A stretch of DNA of 40,899 bases from positions 1-40,899 of the forward strand of contig QHSC01000137.1 of NCBI GenBank assembly GCA_003220345.1, given 5' to 3'. This document shows positions 9,912 through 18,379 of the stretch, piece after piece; within the stretch, counting starts at the first letter, position 1, and each line of letters starts with the position of its first letter. Both the position numbers and the translations under genes were made by a program. The DNA is from Candidatus Rokuibacteriota bacterium. GTDB taxonomy: Bacteria > Methylomirabilota > Methylomirabilia > Rokubacteriales > CSP1-6. A model generated the notes under the pieces. That model was not told the origin of the DNA. It did no database searches and saw nothing but the letters and a program-made list of their open reading frames with translations.

Positions 9912-10723
9912 CAGCTACGCCCTCGCTCGGCGAGGATCGCCTCGCAATAACGGCGGATCTCCTCGTCCGAGACCTCTCCGAAGCCCGAGCGGGTAATCGT
10001 CTTGACGGTGGGGTAGATTCCCCGCTGGAGATCGGGTCCGCCCGTTCCCAGGTCCTCGTCGGCCGCGTCCATCAGGGCCTCGATGGACACCCGCACCGCC
10101 TCGTCCTTGGAGAGGTCGCGCTTGAAGCGCTTCTTGAGGGAGTCCCGCGCGTCCTTGCCCCCCGAGCCCTGGGCGAAGTAGTCGGTTTCCTCGTAACGGC
10201 CGCCCGTGACGTCGTACTTGAAGAGGCGCCCCACTCCCGCGCGCTCGTCGAAGCCCGCGAAGATCGGCACCACCACGAGACCCTGCATGGCCAGGGGCAG
10301 GTTCATGCGGATCATCTGGCCGAGCTTGTTGGCCTTGCCGTCGAGCGAGAGATTCTCCCCCTCGACCTTCTCGTAGTGCTCGAGCTCGGTCTGGAAGAGA
10401 CGCGCCATTTCCATGGCAGGCCCCGCCGCGCCCGCGATGCCGACACCAGAGAGATCGTCCGACCTGAAGATCTTTTCAATGCGACGGGAGGCGACCTGGT
10501 ACCCCTCGCTGGCCTGGCGGTCGCCCGCCATGATCACGCCGTCGCGATATCGGAGGGCGAGAACCGTGGTGCCGTGGGGAACGGCCGGGGCACGGTTTGT
10601 CTCCCTCGGCGCCTCCTCGCCCTGAGGAAGCAGGTGAGGCGCCGAGTGTCGCAAGACGTCCGCGAAGCTCGAGGTGGCGTAGCCGAAGAACACGCCTTCC
10701 CAGCGGCTCGGCTTGTCGTTCAC
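9911..10723 (-). CDS. prcB: 20S proteasome beta subunit PrcB (precursor)
   Basis: PrcB is the catalytic subunit of the 20S core. The 270-aa precursor has a 51-residue propeptide ending P-H-G, followed by T-T-V-L-A-L. Self-cleavage at Gly51/Thr52 would expose the catalytic threonine. Other expected elements are A-G-D-R-Q-A-S with the Asp, a Lys in R-R-I-E-K-I-F (Lys33 equivalent), and G-S-G-G-K-D-A in the substrate and processing region. The start is GTG 10723, overlapping the dop stop as GTGA. A longer open frame up to 11236 reads through dop and is rejected. In the textbook locus pup sits exactly at this junction; here there is no room for it. Confidence 0.94.
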   Translation of the reverse strand: MNDKPSRWEGVFFGYATSSFADVLRHSAPHLLPQGEEAPRETNRAPAVPHGTTVLALRYRDGVIMAGDRQASEGYQVASRRIEKIFRSDDLSGVGIAGAAGPAMEMARLFQTELEHYEKVEGENLSLDGKANKLGQMIRMNLPLAMQGLVVVPIFAGFDERAGVGRLFKYDVTGGRYEETDYFAQGSGGKDARDSLKKRFKRDLSKDEAVRVSIEALMDAADEDLGTGGPDLQRGIYPTVKTITRSGFGEVSDEEIRRYCEAILAERGRS

Positions 10724-12107
10724 ACATCCCCCGCGGGCTTGCCGAGGTTGCGGAGAAGATCGCCGGCCGTGGGACTCTCGGCGAAAAGCTGGCGGACGTG
10801 CGCCTCCGTGCCCCGGAGCGGCTCGAGCATGAAGATCTTCTTGAGGGGACCTTCCTTGAGGTCGAAGATGACGGAGTCCCACGAGGCGGACACGACCTCG
10901 TCGGCGTACTTCTGCAGGCACATCCCGCGGAAGTAGGCGCGGGTGTCCTTGGGCGGATCGTAGATCGCCTTGGTCACCTCGTCCTCGGTGGTCAGGCGCT
11001 CGACGGCATCCGACTCCTCGAGCTTGTAGTACAGGCCCTTGCCCGGGCGGATGTCGTGGTACTGCAGGTCGATCATGGCCACCCGAGAATCCGACCACTC
11101 GAGGCCGTGCTTGGCCATGTAGCTCTGGATGAGCGCCTGCTTGATCACCCAGTCCAGCTCCCGATCGAGGCTCATGGGATCCTTGGCGAGCTGATCCAGC
11201 ACGGTGCCCCAGCGCAGCATGACGTCGTCGACCCACGGCTCGTGCTCGCGCCCCACGTAGTATTTCCGGGCGAGGGCGAGGTACTCGCGCTGCAGGTCCA
11301 CGGCGGTGAGGGCGCGTCCGTCCTTGAGCCGGAAAGTCTCCCGGCAGGTGAGATCCCGCGAGACCTTCCGATAGGCGAGCACCGGGCTTTCCAGAGAGAG
11401 GTCTCCCTCGATGAAATCGTCCTCGATCATGCTGAGGGCGATGGCCATCGTCCCGACCTTGAGGTAGTTGGAGACCTCGCTCATGTTCGCGTCGCCCACG
11501 ATCACGTGCAGGCGGCGGTAGCGCTCGGGGTCGGCGTGGGGCTCGTCGCGGGTATTAATGATGGGCCGGCTATGCATCGTCTCCAGACCCACCTCGGTCT
11601 CCAGGAAATCAGCCCGCTGAGAGATCTGATAGTCGCAGTGCTCGGTGTTGTTCTCGGCCCCCACCTTGCCCGCCCCCGTGAAGACCTGGCGGCTCACGAA
11701 GAAGGGCATGAGGTGCTGCACGATGCGCGCGAAGGGCACCTTGCGGTCCATGAGGTAGTTCTCGTGGGTGCCGTAGGAGTTGCCCTTGGAGTCCGTGTTG
11801 TTCTTGTAGATGAGGATCCGCTGCTCGGGGGGCGACACCGCCTCCGCCCGCGAGCGCGCCAGGTTCAGGATGCGCTCGCCCGCCCGGTCCCAGATCACCA
11901 GGTCGCGCGGGTTCGTCGTCTCCGGGCTGGAGTACTCCGGGTGGGCGTGGTCCACGTAGAACCGCGCCCCGTTGGACAGGATGAGATTGATGAGGCGAGA
12001 CTCCTCCTTGGAGGCCACCTCCTTCTCCTCCATGTACTCGAAGCCGCGCGCGTCTTGACCGTGATGCCGTACTCGGTCTCGATGCCCATCACCTTCGGAA
12101 TCGCCAT
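10720..12107 (-). CDS. dop: Dop, deamidase/depupylase of Pup (frame-disrupted, N-terminal deletion)
   Basis: Dop deamidates Pup-Gln and removes Pup from substrates; it is the paralogue of PafA. The frame starting at ATG 12107 reads M-A-I-P-K-V-M-G-I-E-T-E-Y-G-I-T-V-K and then turns to nonsense. From about 12054 a different frame continues [50 protein letters not shown] and A-S-W-D-S-V-I-F-D-L, all typical of Dop, to the stop at 10720. Compared with the actinobacterial family as I remember it, about 40 codons between E-Y-G-I and D-A-R-G-F are missing and the frame changes. As written, no single frame contains both the metal-binding Glu motif and the catalytic core. This is either an assembly error or a real lesion. 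It ends GTGA-coupled to prcB. Confidence 0.85.
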
Positions 12108-12144
12108 GGGTCCCCCGGACGCCTTCGACGTGATGAGAACAAAC

Positions 12145-12177
12145 GGCGGGAGGGGGCGATGACGCTCCCCTCCCGCC
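12145..12177 (-). terminator. strong hairpin between mpa and dop (terminator or attenuator)
   Basis: On the + strand GGCGGGAGGGG (12145-12155) and CCCCTCCCGCC (12167-12177) form a perfect 11-bp stem with an 11-nt loop, in the 77-nt gap between the mpa stop and the dop start. Read on the minus strand it is followed by GTTTGTTCTC, a poor U tract. It could partly end transcription after mpa or protect the upstream message. It is also a plausible place for an assembler or polymerase to stall. Confidence 0.5.
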
Positions 12178-12184
12178 GCGGCGC

Positions 12185-14014
12185 TTACAGGTACTGGCCG
12201 GTATTGATGATGCGCTCGACCGCCCGCTGCTTCTCCTTCGTCTCGCCCATGAGCGGCTTGACGTAGACGATGCGCTCACCCTTCTTGCCCGCGATCTTGG
12301 CCCAATCGTCCGGGTTCGTCGTATTGGGCAGGTCCTCGTTCTCTTTGAACTCCTCGCGCACGGCGTTGAGCAGATCGTCGAGGTTGATGCCCTTCTCGCT
12401 CGTCTGGATGTAGCGCTTGAGGGCCAGCTTCTTCGCCCGCCGCACCACGGACTCGATCATGGCGCCCGAGGAGAAGTCCTTGAAGTAGAGGACCTCCTTG
12501 TCCCCGTTGGCGTAGGTGACCTCGAGGAACCGGTTCTCCTCCTCCAGGCTGTACATCTCCTCCACCGCGGCGGCGATCAGGCGATCGAGGGTCGGCTGCA
12601 TCTCGCCGTCGTGCTGCGTGAGCTCGGCCGCGTGGATGGGGAGCTCGCCCGTCAGATACTTGTTGAAGATGTCCACGGCCGCGCTGCGGTCGGGCCGCTC
12701 GATCTTGATCTTCACGTCGAGCCGGCCGGGCCGCAGAATGGCCGGGTCGATGAGATCCTGCCGGTTGGACGCGCCCACCACGATCACGTTCTTCAGGTGC
12801 TCGACCCCGTCGATCTCCGCCAGGAGCTGCGGGACGATGGTCGTCTCCACGTCGGAGGAGATGCCCGAGCCGCGCGTGCGGAAGAGGGCGTCCATCTCGT
12901 CGAAGAAGACGATGACGGGGACGTCTTCGGCGGCCTTCTCGCGCGCCTTCACGAAGATCTCGCGGATCTTGCGTTCCGTCTCGCCCACGTACTTGTTGAG
13001 GAGCTCCGGGCCCTTGATGTTCAGGAAGAAGCCCTTGACCTTCTCGCCCCGCTTCTCGGAGATCTTCTGGGCGAGATTGTTGGCCACCGCCTTGGCGATC
13101 ATGGTCTTGCCGCAGCCCGGGGGGCCGTAGAGCAGGACGCCCTTGGGCGGCGTCAGCTGATGCTCGCGGTAGTAGTCCGCGTAGAGATAGGGCAGCTCCA
13201 CGGCGTCCTTGATTGCCTCGATCTGGGTGGTGAGGCCGCCGATGTCCTCGTAGTTGATGTCCGGCACTTCCTCCAAGGCCAGATCCTCGACCTCGCTCTT
13301 GGGCAGCTTCTCCAGCAGGTACCCACTCTTGCCGTCCATGAGGATGTGATCGCCCACCTTGAGCTTCACGGCGCGGAGCGGCTCGGCCACGATGCCCACC
13401 TTGTCCTCGTCGGCGCGCAGGGTCACCACGGCGCGCCCCTCCTCCAGCAGCTCCTTGAGGATGACCACGTCCCCCTGAATCTCGTACCCCGCCGCCTCCA
13501 CGACGTTGAGCCCTTCGTTGAGGACCAGCTCCTGGCCGGGCTTGAGCGACTCGGCCTTGAGGGACGGATGCAGGTTGACCTTGACCTTGCGCCCCTGCGA
13601 CAGCACGTTGATGGTGCCGTCCTCGTTCACGGAGAGATACACGCCGTACGTCGACGGCGGCGCGCACAGCTTGTCCACCTCTTCCTTCAGCGAGGTGATC
13701 TGCTCCCGCGCCTCGTAGAGCGCATTGACGAGCTTTTCGTTCTGGTTGAAGGCCTGCACGAGCTGGCGATTGGCCTCGCGCAGCTTGTTCTCCAGCACCA
13801 TGAACTCCTTCGGTGCGTCCTCGAGCTTCTTGCGCAGCCGCCCCGTCTCGGCCTCGAGCGAATGCACGTAGGCCTGCAGGTCCTGGACCTGGACCTCGTA
13901 CTCCGTCAACCGGCGGCGATAGTTGGAGTCAGACATGGGCAGAAACTTCGACAGCCCCTTCATTCCCTCGGACGACGGCTCCCGGCTCGGAGTCTTTTTC
14001 TCGAACTCCTTCAT
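12185..14014 (-). CDS. mpa: proteasome-associated AAA+ ATPase Mpa/ARC
   Basis: Mpa is a hexameric unfoldase that captures pupylated proteins through its coiled coil and feeds them to the 20S core. The 609-aa product has an N-terminal coiled coil (about 32-118), tandem OB-type interdomains (about 120-240), Walker A G-P-P-G-C-G-K-T (297-304), Walker B with F-F-D-E-M-D (about 370-375), and the N-R-Q-D and R-P-G-R-L-D motifs. It ends in G-Q-Y-L, the C-terminal motif that docks in the PrcA pockets, which argues for a real proteasome partner rather than an unrelated ATPase. The start ATG 14014 has AAAGGA about 10 nt upstream; M18 and M27 are alternatives. It is the first gene of the minus-strand block. 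Confidence 0.96.
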   Translation of the reverse strand: MKEFEKKTPSREPSSEGMKGLSKFLPMSDSNYRRRLTEYEVQVQDLQAYVHSLEAETGRLRKKLEDAPKEFMVLENKLREANRQLVQAFNQNEKLVNALYEAREQITSLKEEVDKLCAPPSTYGVYLSVNEDGTINVLSQGRKVKVNLHPSLKAESLKPGQELVLNEGLNVVEAAGYEIQGDVVILKELLEEGRAVVTLRADEDKVGIVAEPLRAVKLKVGDHILMDGKSGYLLEKLPKSEVEDLALEEVPDINYEDIGGLTTQIEAIKDAVELPYLYADYYREHQLTPPKGVLLYGPPGCGKTMIAKAVANNLAQKISEKRGEKVKGFFLNIKGPELLNKYVGETERKIREIFVKAREKAAEDVPVIVFFDEMDALFRTRGSGISSDVETTIVPQLLAEIDGVEHLKNVIVVGASNRQDLIDPAILRPGRLDVKIKIERPDRSAAVDIFNKYLTGELPIHAAELTQHDGEMQPTLDRLIAAAVEEMYSLEEENRFLEVTYANGDKEVLYFKDFSSGAMIESVVRRAKKLALKRYIQTSEKGINLDDLLNAVREEFKENEDLPNTTNPDDWAKIAGKKGERIVYVKPLMGETKEKQRAVERIINTGQYL

Positions 14015-14103
14015 GTTCGCCCGTTCCTTTCTGGTTGGTCCAGCGGGCGCTTCCCTGAGAGCGAACCCCCCGCCCTCTGTGGGTGGTGCCGGAAGTTGCG
14101 CTC

Positions 14104-14133
14104 AGTATAGTGGCCCGTTTCGCGGCAAGTCAA
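14104..14133 (-). promoter_or_regulatory. sigma70-type promoter of the mpa (proteasome) block
   Basis: On the minus strand TTGACT (14133-14128) and TATACT (14109-14104) are separated by 18 bp. Transcription would start near 14097, giving an 80-85 nt leader before the mpa ATG. No comparable promoter was seen inside the block, so this may serve mpa through gdhA. Confidence 0.65.
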
Positions 14134-14145
14134 GAGAATTGGGGC

Positions 14146-14178
14146 CGAATGATCGTTCAGAGCCATTGAAATCATTCG
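14146..14178. promoter_or_regulatory. inverted repeat upstream of the mpa -35 box
   Basis: CGAATGAT (14146-14153) and ATCATTCG (14171-14178) form perfect 8-bp arms 17 bp apart. The arms are centred about 30 bp upstream of the mpa -35 hexamer. The placement suits an activator-type binding site. The regulator is unknown. Confidence 0.4.
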
Positions 14179-14437
14179 ACTTTTCCCACTTCCTCCCTTC
14201 GGCAACCCCGATGGGTCTCAGTGATGAAACCCGATGTCCCCACGGCCCGTTCCTGGCCCATCCCAGAGGGCCCACTGTCTTCTGACTAGACCAGAAGCAC
14301 GTTCGATGCCAGCGTCCGGAGCAATCGAGTACGCCCGAACGGAGCCCGAATAGCGCATGAGTTCGCGATGATATTGCGGATTCCTTGAGCAGCGTGCGAC
14401 GTACAGCGGCGCATGATGCCCCATGTGTCGGTCTTTT

Positions 14438-14446
14438 TGATATAAG
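14438..14446 (+). promoter_or_regulatory. extended -10 box before the solute-binding protein gene
   Basis: TG-A-TATAAG (14438-14446) is an extended -10 element ending only 6 nt before the ATG at 14453. A start of transcription at the normal distance would give a leaderless or almost leaderless message. AAGGG inside the box is a poor Shine-Dalgarno alternative. Confidence 0.4.
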
Positions 14447-14452
14447 GGCTCC

Positions 14453-16024
14453 ATGTTCCGTCGGTTCGGAATACTCGCGCTCGCCGCGTTTTTCGCGGTC
14501 GGAGTGCCGTCGCGATCCGGCGCTCAAGCGCCCGCGCTGCGCGTGGGGCTGCCATCCATTCCCACTGTTCTCGATCCAGCCACCGCCCTCGAAGGCTCCA
14601 TGCCCTTCATTGCTCGCCAGGTCTTCGACACTCTCGTCCAGTATCGCGATGGATCGAGTGATATCGAGCCCGGCCTGGCGATCCAGTGGACGGTGTCGCG
14701 CGACGGGCTGTCCTGGACCTTCCGCCTGCGCGAGGGAGTGCGCTTTCACGATGGCACTCCGCTCCAAGCCCGACAGGTCGCCGAGAGTCTCGATCGCATC
14801 ATCGTCCCCGCTCATCCCCTGGCGCCGAGTCCCAATCCCGCGGGCCCGCGGCTCCTTCGCGGCGCTCCTGGAGTGATCAAGGACATCCTCACTCCCGACC
14901 AGCGCACGGTGCAGATCAACCTCATCCTTCCGTATGCACCTCTTCTGACGGTGCTCGCGCACCCCGTGTTCTCCATCGTGCATCCGACGACGGGCGCGAC
15001 GCGCTGGGTCGGGACCGGCCCCTTCGCCCTGGGCGACGCGGGCCCCGGCCGACTCGTGCTCGAAGCCAATGCCTCGTATTGGGCGGCGCCGCCCCGCTCG
15101 CCCCGCGTGGTGCTCGTCGAAACCCCGGACCAGGTCAGAGCCGAAGCCGATCTCGATGCAAGGAGCCTCGATCTCGTCCTGCCTGCCGGGGCTCCTCTCC
15201 GCATGCAGGGGGCGCTCTCGCTGCCGGGCTGGCGGATCGGGTACCTCGCGATCCACACGGAGAAGGACCCGTGGCGACGACGTAAGGTTCGCCAGGCCGT
15301 CGCCGCCGCTCTCTCGCCGCCCGCGCTGACGACGGCTGTTGAGCCCGCCGGCGGGGCGCTCGGGGCTTTCCTTCCCAGAGCCGTCTGGAGCTCGGTGGAG
15401 CAGCCTGTTCCTCTCCTCGGAGGCGATGCCGCGATGGCTAGGCGCTTGATGGGGGAGGCGGGGGTTGGCCAGGCGGTGGTGGCCGCGCTCGTGGCCGACG
15501 GTTCCATCGGGCCCGAGGCCCCGCGTGTCGTCGAGGCGATTCGTGTCGCCCTCGGCGCCGCCGGCATCACCGTGAGGCCGCGAATCGAGCCCGGCGATGC
15601 CGCACTCCACGCCGCGCAGAGCGGGAGCCACGACCTGGCGTACTTCGAGGCTCGCGTCGATGGGGGCGACCCCCATCTCCTGCTCTACCCGCTCTCCACG
15701 AGCGAGGGCACGACCCGCGGGCCCACCGCGACCAACTTCTCCTTCTATCGAAATGCGCGGCTCGACGATCTCCTGATCCGCGCGAGCCAGATTGCCTTCC
15801 GGCCGGAGCGACAGCGCATCTACGCCCGCGCCCAGGCCTTTCTCTCGGAGGAGCTGCCGTGGCTACCTCTCTACGTGCGGCTGAACTGGGCGGTGGCTCG
15901 ACCTGACCTCCGCGGGTTTCGCCTGCACCCGAGCGGAAATCATCGACTGGCCGGCGCCTGGATCGAGTCGGCCCCGCCACCAGGGCTGGGACCTCCGGCC
16001 CTCACGCCACCTCGCGCTCCCTGA
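14453..16024 (+). CDS. ABC transporter substrate-binding protein, family 5 (peptide/nickel type)
   Basis: This is a periplasmic solute-binding protein of the SBP_bac_5 type (DppA/OppA-like), 523 aa. It has a signal peptide (M-F-R-R-F-G-I-L-A-L-A-A-F-F-A, cleavage after S-R-S-G-A-Q-A). Family marks include V-F-D-T-L-V-Q-Y, W-T-F-R-L-R-E-G-V-R-F-H-D-G-T-P-L, V-G-T-G-P-F-A-L, W-R-R-R-K-V-R-Q-A-V and, near the end, F-L-S-E-E-L-P-W-L-P-L-Y. No permease or ATPase genes are adjacent, so it is either an orphan receptor or serves a transporter encoded elsewhere. The ligand cannot be told. It is transcribed divergently from mpa. Confidence 0.88.
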   Translation: MFRRFGILALAAFFAVGVPSRSGAQAPALRVGLPSIPTVLDPATALEGSMPFIARQVFDTLVQYRDGSSDIEPGLAIQWTVSRDGLSWTFRLREGVRFHDGTPLQARQVAESLDRIIVPAHPLAPSPNPAGPRLLRGAPGVIKDILTPDQRTVQINLILPYAPLLTVLAHPVFSIVHPTTGATRWVGTGPFALGDAGPGRLVLEANASYWAAPPRSPRVVLVETPDQVRAEADLDARSLDLVLPAGAPLRMQGALSLPGWRIGYLAIHTEKDPWRRRKVRQAVAAALSPPALTTAVEPAGGALGAFLPRAVWSSVEQPVPLLGGDAAMARRLMGEAGVGQAVVAALVADGSIGPEAPRVVEAIRVALGAAGITVRPRIEPGDAALHAAQSGSHDLAYFEARVDGGDPHLLLYPLSTSEGTTRGPTATNFSFYRNARLDDLLIRASQIAFRPERQRIYARAQAFLSEELPWLPLYVRLNWAVARPDLRGFRLHPSGNHRLAGAWIESAPPPGLGPPALTPPRAP

Positions 16025-16067
16025 CGGGCGCCCAGGCTGGACTTGGGACGGCCCGCATGATAGACAA

Positions 16068-17084
16068 ATGAAGGACTTACGCCGTCCTGGCGCCGACCAC
16101 ATGCTCACTATTAGCGATACCGTCACCGAGATGGTCCAGTGGGTGTTCCCGGAACATGCGGGAGCGCCCGGGCAAATCCACGGCGGCCGCATGATGCAGT
16201 GGATAGCCACGGTAGGGACCATGGCGGCCGCCCGCGTGGCGCGAGGTCAAGTTGTGCTGGGAGCCATGGACGACATCGACTTCCTCCACCCGGTCAAGGT
16301 GGGAGAGATCGCCGTCCTGAGGGCTCAGGTCGAAGCCATCGGGCGCTGCTCCATCGAGGTCGGAGTCAAGGTCTTCGCCGAGAACGTCCAGAGCGGTCGC
16401 CGCGCCCTGACCCTCAACTCCCATCTGGTCTTTGTGAAAGTGGACGAGGATCTGAAGCCGGTGCCCGTGCCGGCCGCCCTGGAGCCGCGAGGGCCGGCGG
16501 AAGAGGCGCTCTTCGTCGAAGCGCAAGAGCGGCGCCGTCAGCGTCTCGAGCGCCTCACCCGGCGACGGGCGGCCGCGCTCGACACGGTCGACGAGCCGGA
16601 AGACAAGCCGCGCTGGGCGCTCGAATCCTCGCGCGCCGTGCTGCCCGAGGACACGCTGTTCGGGCACACGATGTTTCCCGGCAAGCTCCTCATGGACATC
16701 GACGAGGCGGGGGGTATTCTCTCCATGCGTTACTGTCGAGGCCTCGTCATGACGGCCTGCCTCGACGCCATGGACTTCTTCGCCCCCATCAACGCGCACG
16801 AGGTCGTCACCTTCAAGGCGGCCCTGAACCATGTCGGCAATTCTTCGATCGAGATCGGCGTCAAGGTGCTGACCGAGGTTCCCTGGTCGGGCGAGGTGCG
16901 GCACGCCTGCACGGCCTATCTGACCTTCGTCCACCTGGGATCGGACCTGCGGCCGCAACCGTGTCCGACCTTCACGCCCCAGACGCTCCCCGAGAAGCGG
17001 CGCTGGGATGAAGCCGAGGCGCGCCGCGCGCGCCGGCTCGAGCGGGTCAAGCGGTTGAAGGCTTCCATCCAAGAAGGAAGGTGA
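16068..17084 (+). CDS. acyl-CoA thioesterase with two hotdog domains
   Basis: This is a 338-aa protein made of two tandem acyl-CoA hydrolase (hotdog) domains that hydrolyse acyl-CoA to acid plus CoA. Domain 1 (about 12-150) has P-G-Q-I-H-G-G-R-M-M-Q-W-I and D-D-I-D-F-L-H-P-V-K-V-G-E. Domain 2 (about 190-320) has H-T-M-F-P-G-K-L-L-M-D-I-D-E-A and D-A-M-D-F-F-A-P-I-N-A-H-E. Both contain the repeated S-I-E-(V/I)-G-V-K-V strand. An Arg-rich linker (about 155-175) joins them, and a basic tail follows domain 2. ATG 16068 is the first start; ATG 16101 (M-L-T-I-S-D) is equally good, and neither has a clear ribosome-binding site. Substrate chain length is unknown. Confidence 0.85.
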   Translation: MKDLRRPGADHMLTISDTVTEMVQWVFPEHAGAPGQIHGGRMMQWIATVGTMAAARVARGQVVLGAMDDIDFLHPVKVGEIAVLRAQVEAIGRCSIEVGVKVFAENVQSGRRALTLNSHLVFVKVDEDLKPVPVPAALEPRGPAEEALFVEAQERRRQRLERLTRRRAAALDTVDEPEDKPRWALESSRAVLPEDTLFGHTMFPGKLLMDIDEAGGILSMRYCRGLVMTACLDAMDFFAPINAHEVVTFKAALNHVGNSSIEIGVKVLTEVPWSGEVRHACTAYLTFVHLGSDLRPQPCPTFTPQTLPEKRRWDEAEARRARRLERVKRLKASIQEGR

Positions 17085-17088
17085 CGCC

Positions 17089-17841
17089 ATGTCCGGACAC
17101 TCCCGATGGTCCCAGATCAAGCGCAAGAAGGGCAAGGCCGACGTGCAACGCGGCAAGCTCTTCTCCAAGATCCTCCGTGAGATCACCGTGGCGGCCAAGC
17201 ACGGGGGCGGCGACCCGAAGGGCAATCTCCGACTCAAGGCGGCCGTGGAGTCCGCCAAGGCGGCCAACATGCCCGCCGACAACATCAAGCGGGCCGTTCA
17301 GAAGGGGACGGGCGAGCTGCCGGGCGAGCAGTACGAGGAGATCACGTATGAGGGCTATGGGCCGGGCGGAGTCGCAGTGCTCGTGCGCGTGCTGACGGAC
17401 AACAAGAACCGCACGGGGCCGGAGATCAGGCACATCTTCGAGAAACAGAGCGGGCGTATGGGGACGTCGAACTGCGTGGCTTGGATGTTCGATCGCCGGG
17501 GGGTGATCCAGGTCGACGGCGAGAAATCGAAGGAGGACGAGGTGCTCGAGCAAGCGCTCGAGGCCGGCGCCACCGACGTCCGCACGGTGGAAAAAGTTTT
17601 CGAGATCACCACGGCCCCTGATGAAATGGAGTCGGTGCGCCAGTCCCTCGAGGCCAAAGGGTTGCCCGTGCTCGAGGCGCAGGCCTCCATGGTCCCCCAA
17701 TCCACGGTAAGAGTGGAAGGCAAGGATGCCGCCGCCGTGCTGCGGCTGATCGAGGCGCTCGAGGACCAGGACGACGTCCAGGCCGTGTATTCCAACTACG
17801 ACATCCCCGACGAGGTCTTCGACGCCATCTCTGCGGCCTAG
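17089..17841 (+). CDS. yebC: YebC/PmpR family DNA-binding or translation-related protein
   Basis: The 250-aa product matches YebC/TACO1 throughout: M-S-G-H-S-R-W-S-Q-I-K-R-K-K-G, then F-S-K-I-L-R-E-I, Y-E-G-Y-G-P-G-G-V-A and N-K-N-R-T. Family members have been described as transcription regulators and, more recently, as factors easing translation of proline stretches; the sequence alone does not choose. A good ribosome-binding site (GGAAGGTGA) precedes the ATG at 17089. It lies immediately upstream of ruvC, the common bacterial order yebC-ruvC-ruvA-ruvB, and 4 nt after the thioesterase stop. Confidence 0.95.
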   Translation: MSGHSRWSQIKRKKGKADVQRGKLFSKILREITVAAKHGGGDPKGNLRLKAAVESAKAANMPADNIKRAVQKGTGELPGEQYEEITYEGYGPGGVAVLVRVLTDNKNRTGPEIRHIFEKQSGRMGTSNCVAWMFDRRGVIQVDGEKSKEDEVLEQALEAGATDVRTVEKVFEITTAPDEMESVRQSLEAKGLPVLEAQASMVPQSTVRVEGKDAAAVLRLIEALEDQDDVQAVYSNYDIPDEVFDAISAA

Positions 17842-17845
17842 CGGC

Positions 17846-18349
17846 GTGCGCGTGATGGGCGTGGATCCCGGGCTCGTGGACACGGGCTTCGGGATCCTCG
17901 AGGCGGGGCCGGGCGCGGTGACGGTGGTGGATGCCGGCGTGGTGTCGACCGCCTCCAACTTGCCGCTGGAAGCCCGGCTCAACGCCATTCATCGGGCCAT
18001 GCTCAAGATCATAGACGAGCGTCGGCCGACCTTTCTCGTCGTGGAGGATCTGTACACCGAGTACAAGTTCCCCCGCACGGCCATCCTCATGGGCCATGCC
18101 CGCGGCGTCATCTATCTGGCCGCCCGCCAGCTCGGGGTGGCCGTGACCGCGCTCGCTCCGTCGGAGGTCAAGCGCGCGGTGACGGGCAACGGCGCGGCGG
18201 GCAAGGCGCAGGTCCAGCGCAGCGTCCAGACCCTCCTCGGCCTCAAGGATCTGCCGCGCCCCTCGCACCTGGCGGACGCTCTCGGCCTCGCCGTCACCGG
18301 CCTCGCCCGCGTCACCGGCATCACTCCACGGGCGCGGGCCGCCAGATGA
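17846..18349 (+). CDS. ruvC: Holliday junction resolvase RuvC
   Basis: RuvC cuts Holliday junctions in the RuvABC complex. The product is 167 aa. Catalytic acids are D7 (M-G-V-D-P-G), the Glu of V-V-E-D-L-Y (about 68), and the D in S-H-L-A-D-A-L. The position equivalent to E. coli Asp138 is a histidine (S-H-L-A-D), as in Thermus RuvC, so this is a known active-site variant and not a defect. GTG 17846 is used as start, placing the first Asp at position 7; GTG 17852 and ATG 17855 are possible. It starts 4 nt after yebC. Confidence 0.95.
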   Translation: MRVMGVDPGLVDTGFGILEAGPGAVTVVDAGVVSTASNLPLEARLNAIHRAMLKIIDERRPTFLVVEDLYTEYKFPRTAILMGHARGVIYLAARQLGVAVTALAPSEVKRAVTGNGAAGKAQVQRSVQTLLGLKDLPRPSHLADALGLAVTGLARVTGITPRARAAR

Positions 18350-18379
18350 TCCGGGTGAGATTCGCGAACATAGGGGAAT

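Larger units (their letters stand above)
14015..14452. other. divergent intergenic region between mpa and the solute-binding protein gene
   Basis: This 438-bp non-coding stretch is less GC-rich than its surroundings. Besides the promoters and the 14146-14178 dyad listed separately, it holds an imperfect dyad at 14213-14232 (GGGTCTCA-gtga-TGAAACCC, one mismatch) and CTTCTG...CAGAAG at 14279-14297. Short minus-strand open frames here (for example 14011-14205 and 14218-14454) are not acidic and lack a terminal G-G-Q/E, so they are not pup. I see no RNA gene. Confidence 0.5.

Noticed and set aside
9911-11236. Longer 441-residue form of PrcB
   Set aside because: The extra N-terminal part lies inside dop in another frame and is Arg/Gly-rich nonsense; GTG 10723 gives a normal propeptide and a GTGA overlap.
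14011-14454. Small minus-strand ORFs upstream of mpa considered as pup
   Set aside because: They are basic, not acidic, have no terminal G-G-Q/E, and lack the Pup C-terminal helix pattern.
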